DNA from: Kitasatospora phosalacinea
GTDB taxonomy: Bacteria > Actinomycetota > Actinomycetes > Streptomycetales > Streptomycetaceae
Length of the DNA stretch: 43,147 bases
NCBI RefSeq assembly: GCF_000717185.1
Contig: NZ_JNYE01000067.1
Span: 1 to 43,147, forward strand
Direction: 5' to 3'
In this document: positions 16,809 to 25,179 of the stretch, in pieces
Position numbering within the stretch: position 1 is the first letter of the stretch
Layout: each line of letters opens with the position of its first letter
Position numbers and translations under genes: made by a program
Notes under the pieces: generated by a model
Seen by the model: only the letters and a program-made list of their open reading frames with translations
The model's database searches: none
What the model was told of the DNA's origin: nothing

Positions 16809-18461
16809 TCACTCGCCCCCGGCGGCCTGCCACTCGGCGCGGTAGTCGTCGAAGATGGTCTTCAGGTGGTGGCCGATCTTGAGGTAGTCGAGGTCGTCGA
16901 GGTTGGCGAGGGAGACCCGGACCGACCACTCGGGGCCGTCGAAGCCGCCGCCGTTGAGCAGGACGACGCCGGTCTGCTCGGCGAGGCGGAAGAGCGGCTC
17001 GGTGGGTTCGTAGTTCCTCTTCAGGAAGTCGGCGAAGTCGGGCCCGGAGGTGCGTTCGGCCTCGGCGAGCAGGTCGAGCTCGACGTAGTAGCCGGCCCGC
17101 TGCGGGTCCTCGGAGATCTTCATGCCGGAGCCTTCGAGCAGCAGGTCGAGGCGCTGCTTGACGACGGCCTGCACCTTGGCCTTGTAGGCCTTGCCCTCGG
17201 GGAGCATCGCGAAGAGCGAGAACAGGGTGAGCTGGGCCTGCTGCGGGAGGGAGAGCCCGGCGGTGTGGTTGAGGGCGACCTGCCGGGAGTCGGCGACCAG
17301 GCGGTCGATGAAGCGGATGCTGCCGGGGTCGAGGCTGAGGCTGCCGTAGCGCTTGGCGAGGCGGTCCTTGTCGGCCTGCGGGAGGGCGGCGAGGGCGTCG
17401 TCGATGACGTTGTCGCGGTGGAGGCCGATGACGCCGAGGCGGTGGCCGGTGGCGCCGTAGTGCTTGGAGTAGGAGTAGACGAGCAGGGTGTTGCGGGGCA
17501 GGTCGGCGGCGATGCTGCGGAAGTGGTCGACGAAGGTGCCGTAGACGTCGTCGGTGACGATGATCAGGCCGGGGTTGTCGGTGGCGACGATGGACTTGAT
17601 CTGGTCGGTGACCCGCTGGGAGAGGGCGAGGGAGGGCGGGTTGCTGGGGTTGACCAGGCAGACGAGCTTGACGGCGGGGTCGGCGAGCTTGGCGACCTCC
17701 TCGGTGGGGTAGCGCCATTCGCGCACGCCGGCCTCGGCGAAGGAGGACGCCTGGACCTGGACGACGTCGAACTCGTAGGTGTCGAGTTCGGGGATCTCGA
17801 TGTAGGGGGTGAAGACCGGCACCATCAGGGCGATCCTGTCGCCCTTGTGCAGGATGCCGTTCTTCATCAGGGAGTCGAAGACGTAGCACATGGCGGCGGT
17901 GCCGCCCTCGGTGGCGAACAGGTCGAACGGGCCCTCGGGGGGCCTGCGGTCCATCAGTTCGTCCTGGAGGTAGCCGGTGACGATCTGTTCGGCGCAGGTC
18001 AGCATCCGGTCGGGGACGGGGTAGTTGTCGCCGATGGCGGCGTCGACGAGTTCGTGCAGGAAGGCGTCGCGGTCGAGGTCGAAGCGGTCGACGGCGAGGC
18101 CGGTGCAGGCGGTGAGCAGGTCGATGCCGGGCAGTTCGGGGTGGGAGCGGGCGAAGTGGTCGTAGCGGGCGGCGATGCCGTCCTGTTCGGGCATGCCGCC
18201 GAGGTTGTCGGCGGTCCAGACCCGGCGGGACTCGGCGAGCGCGAAGTGGCCGAGGGCGAGCATGGCTTCGCGGGGGCCGGTGCAGACCCAGTTGGGGTTG
18301 CCGCGCCCGGCGTTGAGCATGTGGACGGTGGTCTTGTCCTTCTGGCCGGGCTCGTCGGCCTGGTAGCGCTGGGCGAGTTCGATGAACTCGCCCTTGAGCT
18401 CGAAGGGGCTGAGCCGGGAGAGGCGCTGGATCTCCTCGCGGCTGATCGACGGCTTGCTCAT
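16809..18461 (-). CDS. aspD: Aspartate 4-decarboxylase
   Basis: A PLP enzyme that converts L-aspartate to L-alanine and CO2 in the cytosol. The 550 residues match the large AspD subgroup of the class I aminotransferase fold rather than ordinary aspartate aminotransferases of about 400. Motifs include MLNAGRGNPNW, the insert ELPGIDLLTACTGLAVDRF, FATEGGTAAMCYVF, VNPSNPPS, VTDDVYGTF and the PLP lysine in YSYSKHYGATGHRLG. GGAAGGA precedes the ATG. It is the last gene after two AspT-type antiporter genes, which supports coupling of decarboxylation with aspartate uptake and alanine export. Confidence 0.95.
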   Translation of the reverse strand: MSKPSISREEIQRLSRLSPFELKGEFIELAQRYQADEPGQKDKTTVHMLNAGRGNPNWVCTGPREAMLALGHFALAESRRVWTADNLGGMPEQDGIAARYDHFARSHPELPGIDLLTACTGLAVDRFDLDRDAFLHELVDAAIGDNYPVPDRMLTCAEQIVTGYLQDELMDRRPPEGPFDLFATEGGTAAMCYVFDSLMKNGILHKGDRIALMVPVFTPYIEIPELDTYEFDVVQVQASSFAEAGVREWRYPTEEVAKLADPAVKLVCLVNPSNPPSLALSQRVTDQIKSIVATDNPGLIIVTDDVYGTFVDHFRSIAADLPRNTLLVYSYSKHYGATGHRLGVIGLHRDNVIDDALAALPQADKDRLAKRYGSLSLDPGSIRFIDRLVADSRQVALNHTAGLSLPQQAQLTLFSLFAMLPEGKAYKAKVQAVVKQRLDLLLEGSGMKISEDPQRAGYYVELDLLAEAERTSGPDFADFLKRNYEPTEPLFRLAEQTGVVLLNGGGFDGPEWSVRVSLANLDDLDYLKIGHHLKTIFDDYRAEWQAAGGE

Positions 18462-18492
18462 GGTGCGGGTCCTTCCGGGGGACGACTGGGTC

Positions 18493-20190
18493 CTAGCCGA
18501 GCAGGGCGACGATGACGGCGCCCCAGATGGTCAGCAGGACGTTTCCTGCCGCGTACGGGATGGTGTAGCCGAGGGTGGGGATCTGGCTGCGGGAGGCTTC
18601 GTTGATCGCGCCGATCGCGGCGGTGGTGGTCTGGGCCCCGGCGACCACGCCCATCAGGATCGGCGGGCGCATCCGGAACACGAAGTGGCCGATCAGCAGG
18701 CCGACGACCAGCGGGGCGACGGTGGCGACGGCGCCCCACAGCAGCAGGCCCCAACCGGCTTGGGAGAGGCCGCTGGTGAAGCTCGGTCCGGCGTTGATGC
18801 CGACGATGGCGACGAAGGCGCACAGGCCGAGGGTGTCCATGAACCACTGGGCGCCGGGCGGCACGTTGCCGTAGGTGGGGTACTTGCCGCGGATCCAGCC
18901 GAAGACCAGGCCCATGATCAGCGCGCCGCCGGAGGTGGAGAGGCTGATCGGGACGCCGCCGAGGGTGAGGGCGGGGATGCCGATGCAGCCGCCGAGGAAG
19001 ATGCCGAGGCCCACCCAGGTCATGTCGGTGGCGAAGCTGGTCGGCACGGGTTTGCCGATCGCCCGGGCGGCCGGTCCGACCAGCCGCTGCGGGCCGGAGA
19101 GCAGCAGGGTGTCGCCGCGTTCGACCTCGGTGGTGAGCCGGTAGGGGAACTCGGCGCCGGAGCGGTAGACCTTGTCGACGAACACGCCGACCATGAACGG
19201 CTCGCGCCGCAACTCGGCGATGGTCTTGCCGAGTTGGTCCTTCTCCGAGGCGACGACGTGCAGGTGCTCGGTCCGGTAGCCGAGCAGTTCGACGTCGTCG
19301 GTCTCCGGCCCGATGGCGGTGGTCGGGTCGAGTTCGACCAGGTCGTGGCGGAGCGCGCTGACGGCGAGCACGTCGCCGCGTTCGACGACGGTCTGCTGGT
19401 CGTGGTCGAGGATCTTCCCGTCGCGGCGGACGCGGGTGAGGTAGACCCGGCGTCCGGCGGCCTGCTCGCGCTGTTCGAACTGCTCGATGGTGGAGCCGAT
19501 CGGGCCGTTGACGGCGGTGTAGGCGCGCAGCACGACCTCGTAGTAGCCCTCGGCGAGGTCGGGGTCGTCGGCGGGGGCGTCGAGTTCGGCGGCGAGTTCG
19601 CGGGAGTCGGCGGCGAGGTCGCTGTGCAGGAAGCGGGGGGCGATGTTGGCCAGCAGGATCGCGCACAGGATGGTGCCGAGCGGGTAGGTGACGGCGTACC
19701 CGATCGGGACGAGGTTCTGCTGGGCGGTGATCTGGTCCTGGCTGAGGCCGGGCAGGCCGCCGATGGCGTCCTGGGCGACGCCGATGACGGCGGACTGGGT
19801 GAGCGCGCCGCCGAGCAGTCCGGCGCCGAGCCCGGGGCCGTAGCCGAGCATCTCGGCGAAGCCCCAGCAGATCGCCAGGCCGCTGAGGCAGACCGCGGCG
19901 GTGACGGCGACCTGCGGCAGGCCGTCCTTCTTGAGGCCGCGGAAGAACTGCGGGCCGACCTTGTAGCCGAGGGCGAACAGGAACATGATGAAGAACACCG
20001 ACTTGACGGTGCCGTTGACCTCGACCTCGGTCACCCAGCCGGTGAACAGCCCGGCGATCAGGCAGCCGGTGACGGCACCGAGGCCGATGGCCTTCCAGTG
20101 CAGCCGGCCGACCAGGAAGCCGATCGCGACGGTCAGGAAGATCAGCAGTTCGGGGTAGGGCTTGAAGACGTGGTCGGTGATCCAGTCCAC
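18493..20190 (-). CDS. aspT: Aspartate:alanine antiporter, AspT family (copy 1)
   Basis: A 565-residue AAEx-family exchanger in the cytoplasmic membrane. The GTG start at 20190 has GTGAGGACC upstream. An N-terminal block of hydrophobic helices (about 1-180) leads to a large cytosolic loop (about 190-380) with two TrkA-C-like domains (LGKTIAELRREPFMVGVFVDKV and similar, each ending in a G-D-x-L-x-x-S/L-G pattern). A second helical block contains GGALIMGLVFGWIRGKYPTYG and GAQTTTAAIGAINE. In AspT this layout exchanges external aspartate for internal alanine and makes an inward proton gradient when paired with AspD. It starts 6 bases after the upstream aspT copy stops. Confidence 0.93.
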   Translation of the reverse strand: MDWITDHVFKPYPELLIFLTVAIGFLVGRLHWKAIGLGAVTGCLIAGLFTGWVTEVEVNGTVKSVFFIMFLFALGYKVGPQFFRGLKKDGLPQVAVTAAVCLSGLAICWGFAEMLGYGPGLGAGLLGGALTQSAVIGVAQDAIGGLPGLSQDQITAQQNLVPIGYAVTYPLGTILCAILLANIAPRFLHSDLAADSRELAAELDAPADDPDLAEGYYEVVLRAYTAVNGPIGSTIEQFEQREQAAGRRVYLTRVRRDGKILDHDQQTVVERGDVLAVSALRHDLVELDPTTAIGPETDDVELLGYRTEHLHVVASEKDQLGKTIAELRREPFMVGVFVDKVYRSGAEFPYRLTTEVERGDTLLLSGPQRLVGPAARAIGKPVPTSFATDMTWVGLGIFLGGCIGIPALTLGGVPISLSTSGGALIMGLVFGWIRGKYPTYGNVPPGAQWFMDTLGLCAFVAIVGINAGPSFTSGLSQAGWGLLLWGAVATVAPLVVGLLIGHFVFRMRPPILMGVVAGAQTTTAAIGAINEASRSQIPTLGYTIPYAAGNVLLTIWGAVIVALLG

Positions 20191-20196
20191 GGGTCC

Positions 20197-21879
20197 TCAC
20201 CCCCCGCCCAGGCCGACCAGACCGACCAGTAGCGGTCCGGTCAGCGGCAGCAGGAAGTTGGAGATGGTGTAGGTGATGGTGTAGCCGAGCATCGGGACGC
20301 TGCTCTGGGCGACGTTGCCGACGGCGGTGATCGCGGGGGTGGAGCACTGCTGTCCGGCGATCGCGCCGACCAGGATCGGTGGTTCGATCTTGAGGAAGCG
20401 GCGTCCGATGAACAGGCCGAGGAAGGCGGGGACGACGACCATCAGGATGCCGGAGACCGGCAGCAGGACGGGGTACTGCTTGAGCAGCGGCCCGGCGTCG
20501 GGGCCCGCGGCCATGCCGGTGACGGCGATGAACATGGCCAGGCCGAGGTCCTTCATGGTCTGCGCGGCGGCGGGCGGGTAGGCGCCGAAGGTGGGGCGCA
20601 GCGAGCGGAACCAGCCGAAGACCAGGCCGGAGATCAGGCAGCCGCCGCCGGTGCCGAGGGTCAGGTTGACCTCGCCGAAGTGGACGTTGACCTTGCCGAG
20701 CAGGACGCCGAGGCAGATGCCGAGCGAGATGTAGATGTAGTCGGCGGTGTCGGAGCGGACGGTGGCGCCGACCTTGTTCGCGAACTTCTCGACCCGGGAG
20801 CGGGCGCCGATCACGGTGAGGGTGTCGCCGCGGTGCACCTCGGTCTCGCCGACGGCGGGCAGGTGGTGGTCGACGCGCTGGATGTCGGTGAGGAAGACGC
20901 CGCCGGTGACGTCGCGGTCCTGGTCGCGGACGGAGTTGAGGGTGCGTCCGGCGACCTCCTTGCTGGTGACCACGACCTGGCGGACGGCCATCGGGCTGTC
21001 CAGTCCGGGGACGCCGCTGGTCTCGGGGCCGAGTTCGTGCCCGGCGTCCAGTACGGCGGCGCGGCGGCCGACCACCAGCACCTGGTCGCCGCGGCGCAGC
21101 ACCGGGTCGTCGTCGACGCCGAGCTTCTTGCCGCCGCGCTGGACGGCCTCGACGGTGACGAGCTGGCCGGAGCGTTCCTGGACCTGGCTGATCCGGGTGC
21201 CCTCGCCCTGCGAGACCAGGTAGGTGCGGCCGACCAGGGCGGGCAGCGAGGGGGCTTCGCCGGGCTCCAGTTCGCCGCCCTCGCCGCGCATCTTCTCCCA
21301 GACCTCGCGGGAGGCCTCGGGGAGCTTGATCCGCATCAGCATCGGGAACAGCTGGCTGGTCAGCAGGACGATGCTGATCAGGCCGAACAGGTAGCAGACC
21401 GAGTAGGCGGTGGCGACGTGCGCCTGCAGCTGGGTGGTCTGGTCGGCGGTGATGCCGGGGAGCTTGGCGATCGCGTCCTGCGCGGTGCCGACGGCGGCGG
21501 ACTCGGTGGCCGCGCCGGCCAGGATGCCCGCGGCGGTGCCGACGTCCAGGTCGAAGGCCTCGGCGATGCCGAGCGCCATCAGGACGACGACGACCGCCTC
21601 CATGACGGACAGCACGCCGAAGCGCAGGCCCTTGGCGTTCATGTTGGCGAAGAACTGCGGGCCGGCGATGTAGCCGAGGGAGAAGATGAACAGGGCGAAG
21701 GCGACGTTCTTGACGTCGGCGTTCACCGAGACGTCCTGGGCGCCGACCAGCATCGAGACGATCAGGACGCCGCAGATGCCGCCCAGTTGGATCGGTCCGA
21801 CGCGGAGTTTTCCGACCAGGTAGCCCAGTCCCAGGCAGAAGAAGAGGGCGAGAACGGCGTTCTCACGCAGGAGGCTCAT
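20197..21879 (-). CDS. aspT: AspT family antiporter (copy 2)
   Basis: A 560-residue paralogue of the next gene, first in the operon. It has the same layout: membrane block (MSLLRENAVLALFFCLGLGYLVGKLRVG onward), a cytosolic loop with two TrkA-C-like domains (about 190-370, including VVTSKEVAGRTLNSVRDQDRD) and a second membrane block with GGGCLISGLVFGWFRSLRPTFG and AGQQCSTPAITAVGN. The two copies differ clearly, so this is not a recent duplication, and they may form a heteromer or have different substrates. No ribosome site is seen before the ATG, so the message may be leaderless. Confidence 0.9.
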   Translation of the reverse strand: MSLLRENAVLALFFCLGLGYLVGKLRVGPIQLGGICGVLIVSMLVGAQDVSVNADVKNVAFALFIFSLGYIAGPQFFANMNAKGLRFGVLSVMEAVVVVLMALGIAEAFDLDVGTAAGILAGAATESAAVGTAQDAIAKLPGITADQTTQLQAHVATAYSVCYLFGLISIVLLTSQLFPMLMRIKLPEASREVWEKMRGEGGELEPGEAPSLPALVGRTYLVSQGEGTRISQVQERSGQLVTVEAVQRGGKKLGVDDDPVLRRGDQVLVVGRRAAVLDAGHELGPETSGVPGLDSPMAVRQVVVTSKEVAGRTLNSVRDQDRDVTGGVFLTDIQRVDHHLPAVGETEVHRGDTLTVIGARSRVEKFANKVGATVRSDTADYIYISLGICLGVLLGKVNVHFGEVNLTLGTGGGCLISGLVFGWFRSLRPTFGAYPPAAAQTMKDLGLAMFIAVTGMAAGPDAGPLLKQYPVLLPVSGILMVVVPAFLGLFIGRRFLKIEPPILVGAIAGQQCSTPAITAVGNVAQSSVPMLGYTITYTISNFLLPLTGPLLVGLVGLGGG

Positions 21880-21946
21880 GAGCGTATTAGAGCCGAATTG
21901 CGGCGCTATGTCCGTTTGAACACGCCTGAACGCGGCGCCATGATCA
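21880..21946 (-). promoter_or_regulatory. Promoter region of the aspT-aspD operon
   Basis: The 67 bases upstream of the first aspT ATG are notably AT-richer than their surroundings. On the minus strand they read AATTCGGCTCTAATACGCTC just before the ATG, with no Shine-Dalgarno. The T-C-T-A-A-T hexamer sits about 7-12 bases ahead of the ATG, where the -10 element of a leaderless transcript would be. Confidence 0.45.
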
Positions 21947-22324
21947 TCATCCCTGCTGGAGCCGCTCCCGCACCGCCTCCAGCAGCACCTGCGCGTGGCT
22001 GCGCCCCGGCTCCTTCACCGCCGTCAGCAGCACCAGCTCCCCGCTCCCGGCCGACGCGCACAGCCCGTCCAACTCCCGCTGCGCGCCCGGCGCTTCCAGC
22101 TCCGCCCGGTAGCGCCGGGCGAACTCCGCGTACTCGCCCTCCGGCCCGTGGAACCAGCGGCGCAGCTCCGCGGAGGGCGCCACCTCCTTGGCCCAGCGGT
22201 CCAGTTGCGCGTCCTCCTTGCGCAGCCCGCGCGGCCACAGCCGGTCCACCAGCACCCGCACGCCGCCGTCCGGCGCCCCGTACACCCGCTCCACCCGTAC
22301 GCCCACGGGCCCCACCGTAAGCAC
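21947..22324 (-). CDS. DUF488 family protein
   Basis: A 125-residue cytosolic protein with the DUF488 hallmarks: VRVLVDRLWPRGLRKED near residues 22-38, WAKEVAPSAELRRWFHG near 45-60, FARRYRAEL, and a final LVLLTAVKEPGRSHAQVLLEAV. Some relatives are called MarR-associated or uroporphyrin-III methyltransferase-like, but no activity is established. The start is a GTG at 22324; a slightly later GTG is equally plausible because no clear ribosome site is seen. It sits 36 bases downstream of the MMPL gene on the same strand. Confidence 0.88.
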   Translation of the reverse strand: MLTVGPVGVRVERVYGAPDGGVRVLVDRLWPRGLRKEDAQLDRWAKEVAPSAELRRWFHGPEGEYAEFARRYRAELEAPGAQRELDGLCASAGSGELVLLTAVKEPGRSHAQVLLEAVRERLQQG

Positions 22325-22360
22325 GGCGGGGCCCGGGGAGCGGGAGCGGCGCGGGCGGGG

Positions 22361-24598
22361 TCAGACCTCGACCGGCTGCCCGGCGGGGGCGGGGGCCGGG
22401 ACGGGGGCGGGGACGGGGGCGGGGGCGTCGCCGTGCTCGATCCGCAGCTGCGGGAGGAGGCGGTCCAGCCAGCGGGGCAGCCACCAGTTGTGGCGGCCGA
22501 GCAGGGTCATGGTGGCGGGCACCAGGACCATCCGGACCACGGTGGCGTCGACCAGGACGGCCACCGCCATGCCGACGCCGATCATCTTGACCGTGATGTC
22601 GGGGTCGATCGCGAAGCCGGTGAACACCGCCACCATGATCGCCGCCGCGCTGCTGATCACCCGCCCGGTGGAGGACAGCCCGCGCACCACGCTGCCGCGC
22701 GCGTCGCCGGTGGCCAGCCAGTCCTCGCGGACCCGGGAGAGCAGGAACACCTCGTAGTCCATCGACAGGCCGAACAGGATGGTGAACATCAGGATCGGCA
22801 CCCAGCTGGAGACCGGCACCGCGTGCGGCAGCCCGAGCAGCTTCGCGCCCGCGTCGTGCTGGAAGACCGCCGTCATCACCCCGTACGCGGCCGCCACCGA
22901 CAGCAGGTTCATCGCCGCGGCCTTCACCGCGACCACCGGCGCCCGGAACAGCACCGTCAGCAGGACCAGCGAGAGCACCACCACGAACGGGACGACCACC
23001 CACAGCCGCTGCGCGAGCCGGTCGGAGATGTCGGAGAAGGCCGCGACCTGACCGGTGACCTGCACCCCGGCCGGGAGCCCGTCCGCGCGCAGCCGCTTCA
23101 GCAGCTTCGCGGTGGCCTCGTCCTGCGGGCCGGTGCGGGGCTGGACGCTGACCACGGCGGCGTCGCCCGCCGCGTTGACCAGGGCCGGCTGCACCGCGGC
23201 CACCCCCGGGTCGGCCGTCAGCTCCTGCTCCAGCGCCGGGAGTTCGGACCGCGGCAGCCGGTCCAGGTCGACCGCCAGCAGCAGCGGCCCGTTCGCGCCC
23301 GGGCCGTACGCCTCGGCGACCAGGTCGTACGCCTTGCGGGTGGTGTTGCCGGACGCCTGGCTGCCCGCGTCCTGCGGCCAGGTCCGCATGCCCAGCACCG
23401 GGGCGGCCAGGCCCAGCAGCACCACCAGCGAGAGCACCGTGGCGACGACCGGGCGGCGGCCGACCAGCCGGGCCCAGCGCTCGGTGCGGGTCGCCGCGGG
23501 GGCGGCCTGCGCGGGAGCGGCCTGCACGGAGGCGGTCGCCGCGGCGGGCGGCGCCGCGGCGGGCGGCGCCCCGACGGTCGCGGCGGGGGCGGCGCTGTGG
23601 GCGCGGCGCTCGGCGCGGCGCAGCAGGCGCGGGCCGGAGAGCCCGGCCAGTGCGGGCACCAGCGTCAGGGCGGCCAGCATCACGGCGCCGACCGTCGCGA
23701 AGGTCGCGTAGCCGAACGAGGCGTAGGTGGACAGGCCCGCCAGCTTCAGGCCGAACAGCGACACCAGCACCGTCGCCCCGGCCACCACCACCGAGGAGCC
23801 CGCGGTGGCGTTCGCCTCGGCCGCGGCCGCCCGGACGTCCAGGCCCCGGCGCAGCCCCTCCACGTGCCGGGCGACCAGCAGCAGCGCGTAGTCGATGCCG
23901 ACGCCCAGGCCGACCATCGACGCCACGGTCGGGGCGATCCCGCTGATGTCGGTGACGGCCGACAGCAGCGTGATCAGCCCCGTCCCGACGCCGATCCCGG
24001 CCAGCGCGACCAGCAGCGGCAGACCGGCGGCGACGACCGAGCCGAGCGCGACCACCAGGATCACCAGCGCGGCGCCCATGCCGATCGCCTCGGCCATCCC
24101 GTTCGGGGCGCCGAAGTTCTCCGGCAGCTCGCCGCCGAACTCGACCTGGTACCCGGCGTCGGTGGTGGCCCGGGCGGCGGCGCGCAGCGCGTCCAGCCCC
24201 TCGGCGTCCTTGAACGCGGTCACCTTCACGTCGTAACCGACCGTCAGCAGCGCCGTGTCCCCGGCCCGGGACGGTATCGGCTCGCTCACCGACAGCGCGT
24301 GCGGCACCTCCGCCAGCTTCCCGCGGAGCGCGGCCAGCGCCTCCGCGGGCAGCGCCCGGCCCCCGCGGTCGTGGACGACCACCCGGGCGCTGGTGCCGGA
24401 GGTCTCGGGGAAGCGCTCGTTCAGCAGGTCCATGCCCGCGGTGGACGGGGTGCCGGGGATCCGGTAGTTGTCGCGCGGCTCGCCGCCGAACGCCTGCGCC
24501 AGGCCGAGGACCGCGACGATCAGCAGCGCCCAGGCCGCGATGGTGCGCCAGGGCCGGGCCGCCGCGGCCCCGCCGAGGCGGCCGAGGAGTGTGGACAT
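22361..24598 (-). CDS. MMPL family transporter
   Basis: A 745-residue RND-superfamily exporter of the actinobacterial MMPL type, probably moving a lipid or hydrophobic molecule across the membrane with proton motive force. The ATG at 24598 is set by GGAGG. Layout: helix 1 (about 18-36), a first extracytoplasmic loop, five helices (about 180-330), a second loop, then six helices. Both repeats carry the proton-relay D-Y motif: LGVGIDYALLLVARH and GLSMDYEVFLLSRV. A cytosolic Ala/Pro-rich insert lies mid-protein, and the tail is a repeated Pro-Ala-Pro-Val run. The cargo is unknown. Confidence 0.92.
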   Translation of the reverse strand: MSTLLGRLGGAAAARPWRTIAAWALLIVAVLGLAQAFGGEPRDNYRIPGTPSTAGMDLLNERFPETSGTSARVVVHDRGGRALPAEALAALRGKLAEVPHALSVSEPIPSRAGDTALLTVGYDVKVTAFKDAEGLDALRAAARATTDAGYQVEFGGELPENFGAPNGMAEAIGMGAALVILVVALGSVVAAGLPLLVALAGIGVGTGLITLLSAVTDISGIAPTVASMVGLGVGIDYALLLVARHVEGLRRGLDVRAAAAEANATAGSSVVVAGATVLVSLFGLKLAGLSTYASFGYATFATVGAVMLAALTLVPALAGLSGPRLLRRAERRAHSAAPAATVGAPPAAAPPAAATASVQAAPAQAAPAATRTERWARLVGRRPVVATVLSLVVLLGLAAPVLGMRTWPQDAGSQASGNTTRKAYDLVAEAYGPGANGPLLLAVDLDRLPRSELPALEQELTADPGVAAVQPALVNAAGDAAVVSVQPRTGPQDEATAKLLKRLRADGLPAGVQVTGQVAAFSDISDRLAQRLWVVVPFVVVLSLVLLTVLFRAPVVAVKAAAMNLLSVAAAYGVMTAVFQHDAGAKLLGLPHAVPVSSWVPILMFTILFGLSMDYEVFLLSRVREDWLATGDARGSVVRGLSSTGRVISSAAAIMVAVFTGFAIDPDITVKMIGVGMAVAVLVDATVVRMVLVPATMTLLGRHNWWLPRWLDRLLPQLRIEHGDAPAPVPAPVPAPAPAGQPVEV

Positions 24599-24809
24599 TG
24601 CAGAAGCCTCCGTGGAGTGGTCGATGCGGTGTCGAACCCCAGTGTGGGAGGCGGCTCTTGGAGCCCGCTTGGCGGCCGTTCCAAGTCCGGGCCGGGCCGG
24701 GCCGACCGGGCTGGTCAGAACGGCGGGGTGTCCGCCCCCTCGCGGAACTCCGCCCACCAGGTGGCCGGTTCGGCGGCGGGCTCCGGCGCGGGCGGCGGCG
24801 CTGCGCGCG

Positions 24810-25172
24810 ATGCTGCGCGCGTCGACCCCCGCCGTGGACAGCGCCTCCGGCCTGTCCCAGGCCCTGCGCGGGCTGCTGCGCGCCCAGGTGCTGGCCCCCG
24901 GGCAGCGGGCCGCCGTGCTGCGGCTGGTCGCCGCGCTGCCGGGCCTGTCCTACGACGGCTCGGTCACCGACCGGGCGGGGCGGCCCGGCGGGGCGTTCTC
25001 CGCCGAGTCGAACGGCAGCGGGCTGCCCGCCCGGTGCACCTTCGTGATGGACCGGGACAGCGGGCGGATCCTCGGCGACGAGGAGATGCTCACCACCAGG
25101 GCGGGGGCGCTCAACGTGCCGGTGCCGTCGGTGATCTCCTACGCCGCCTACCTGTCCGCGCGGCGGCAGTAG
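24810..25172 (+). pseudogene. Truncated CU044_5270-type protein remnant
   Basis: About 120 residues, from an ATG at 24810, match only the C-terminal part of the CU044_5270 family (membrane proteins found with sigma factors in actinomycetes): SQALRGLLRAQVLAPGQRAA, LRLVAALPGLSYDGSVTDRAGR, CTFVMDRDSGRILGDEEML and an SVISYAAYL end. The expected N-terminal cytosolic region and membrane helix are missing, and the 200 bases upstream hold no matching frame, ribosome site or partner sigma-factor gene. It is wedged between the starts and ends of two minus-strand genes. I read it as a decayed gene. Confidence 0.6.
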
Positions 25173-25179
25173 GGCCGGT

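Noticed and set aside
15814..17889. A 691-residue frame fusing a long N-terminal region to the universal stress protein
   Set aside because: The upstream part is antisense-like Arg/Pro text lying over aspD in another frame. The true start is at 16677 with GAGGAG.
18382..22320. Long plus-strand frames opposite aspD and the two aspT genes
   Set aside because: Compositionally biased (Ala/Gly/Asp/Val-rich) mirror frames with no motifs. The minus strand has well-conserved proteins throughout.
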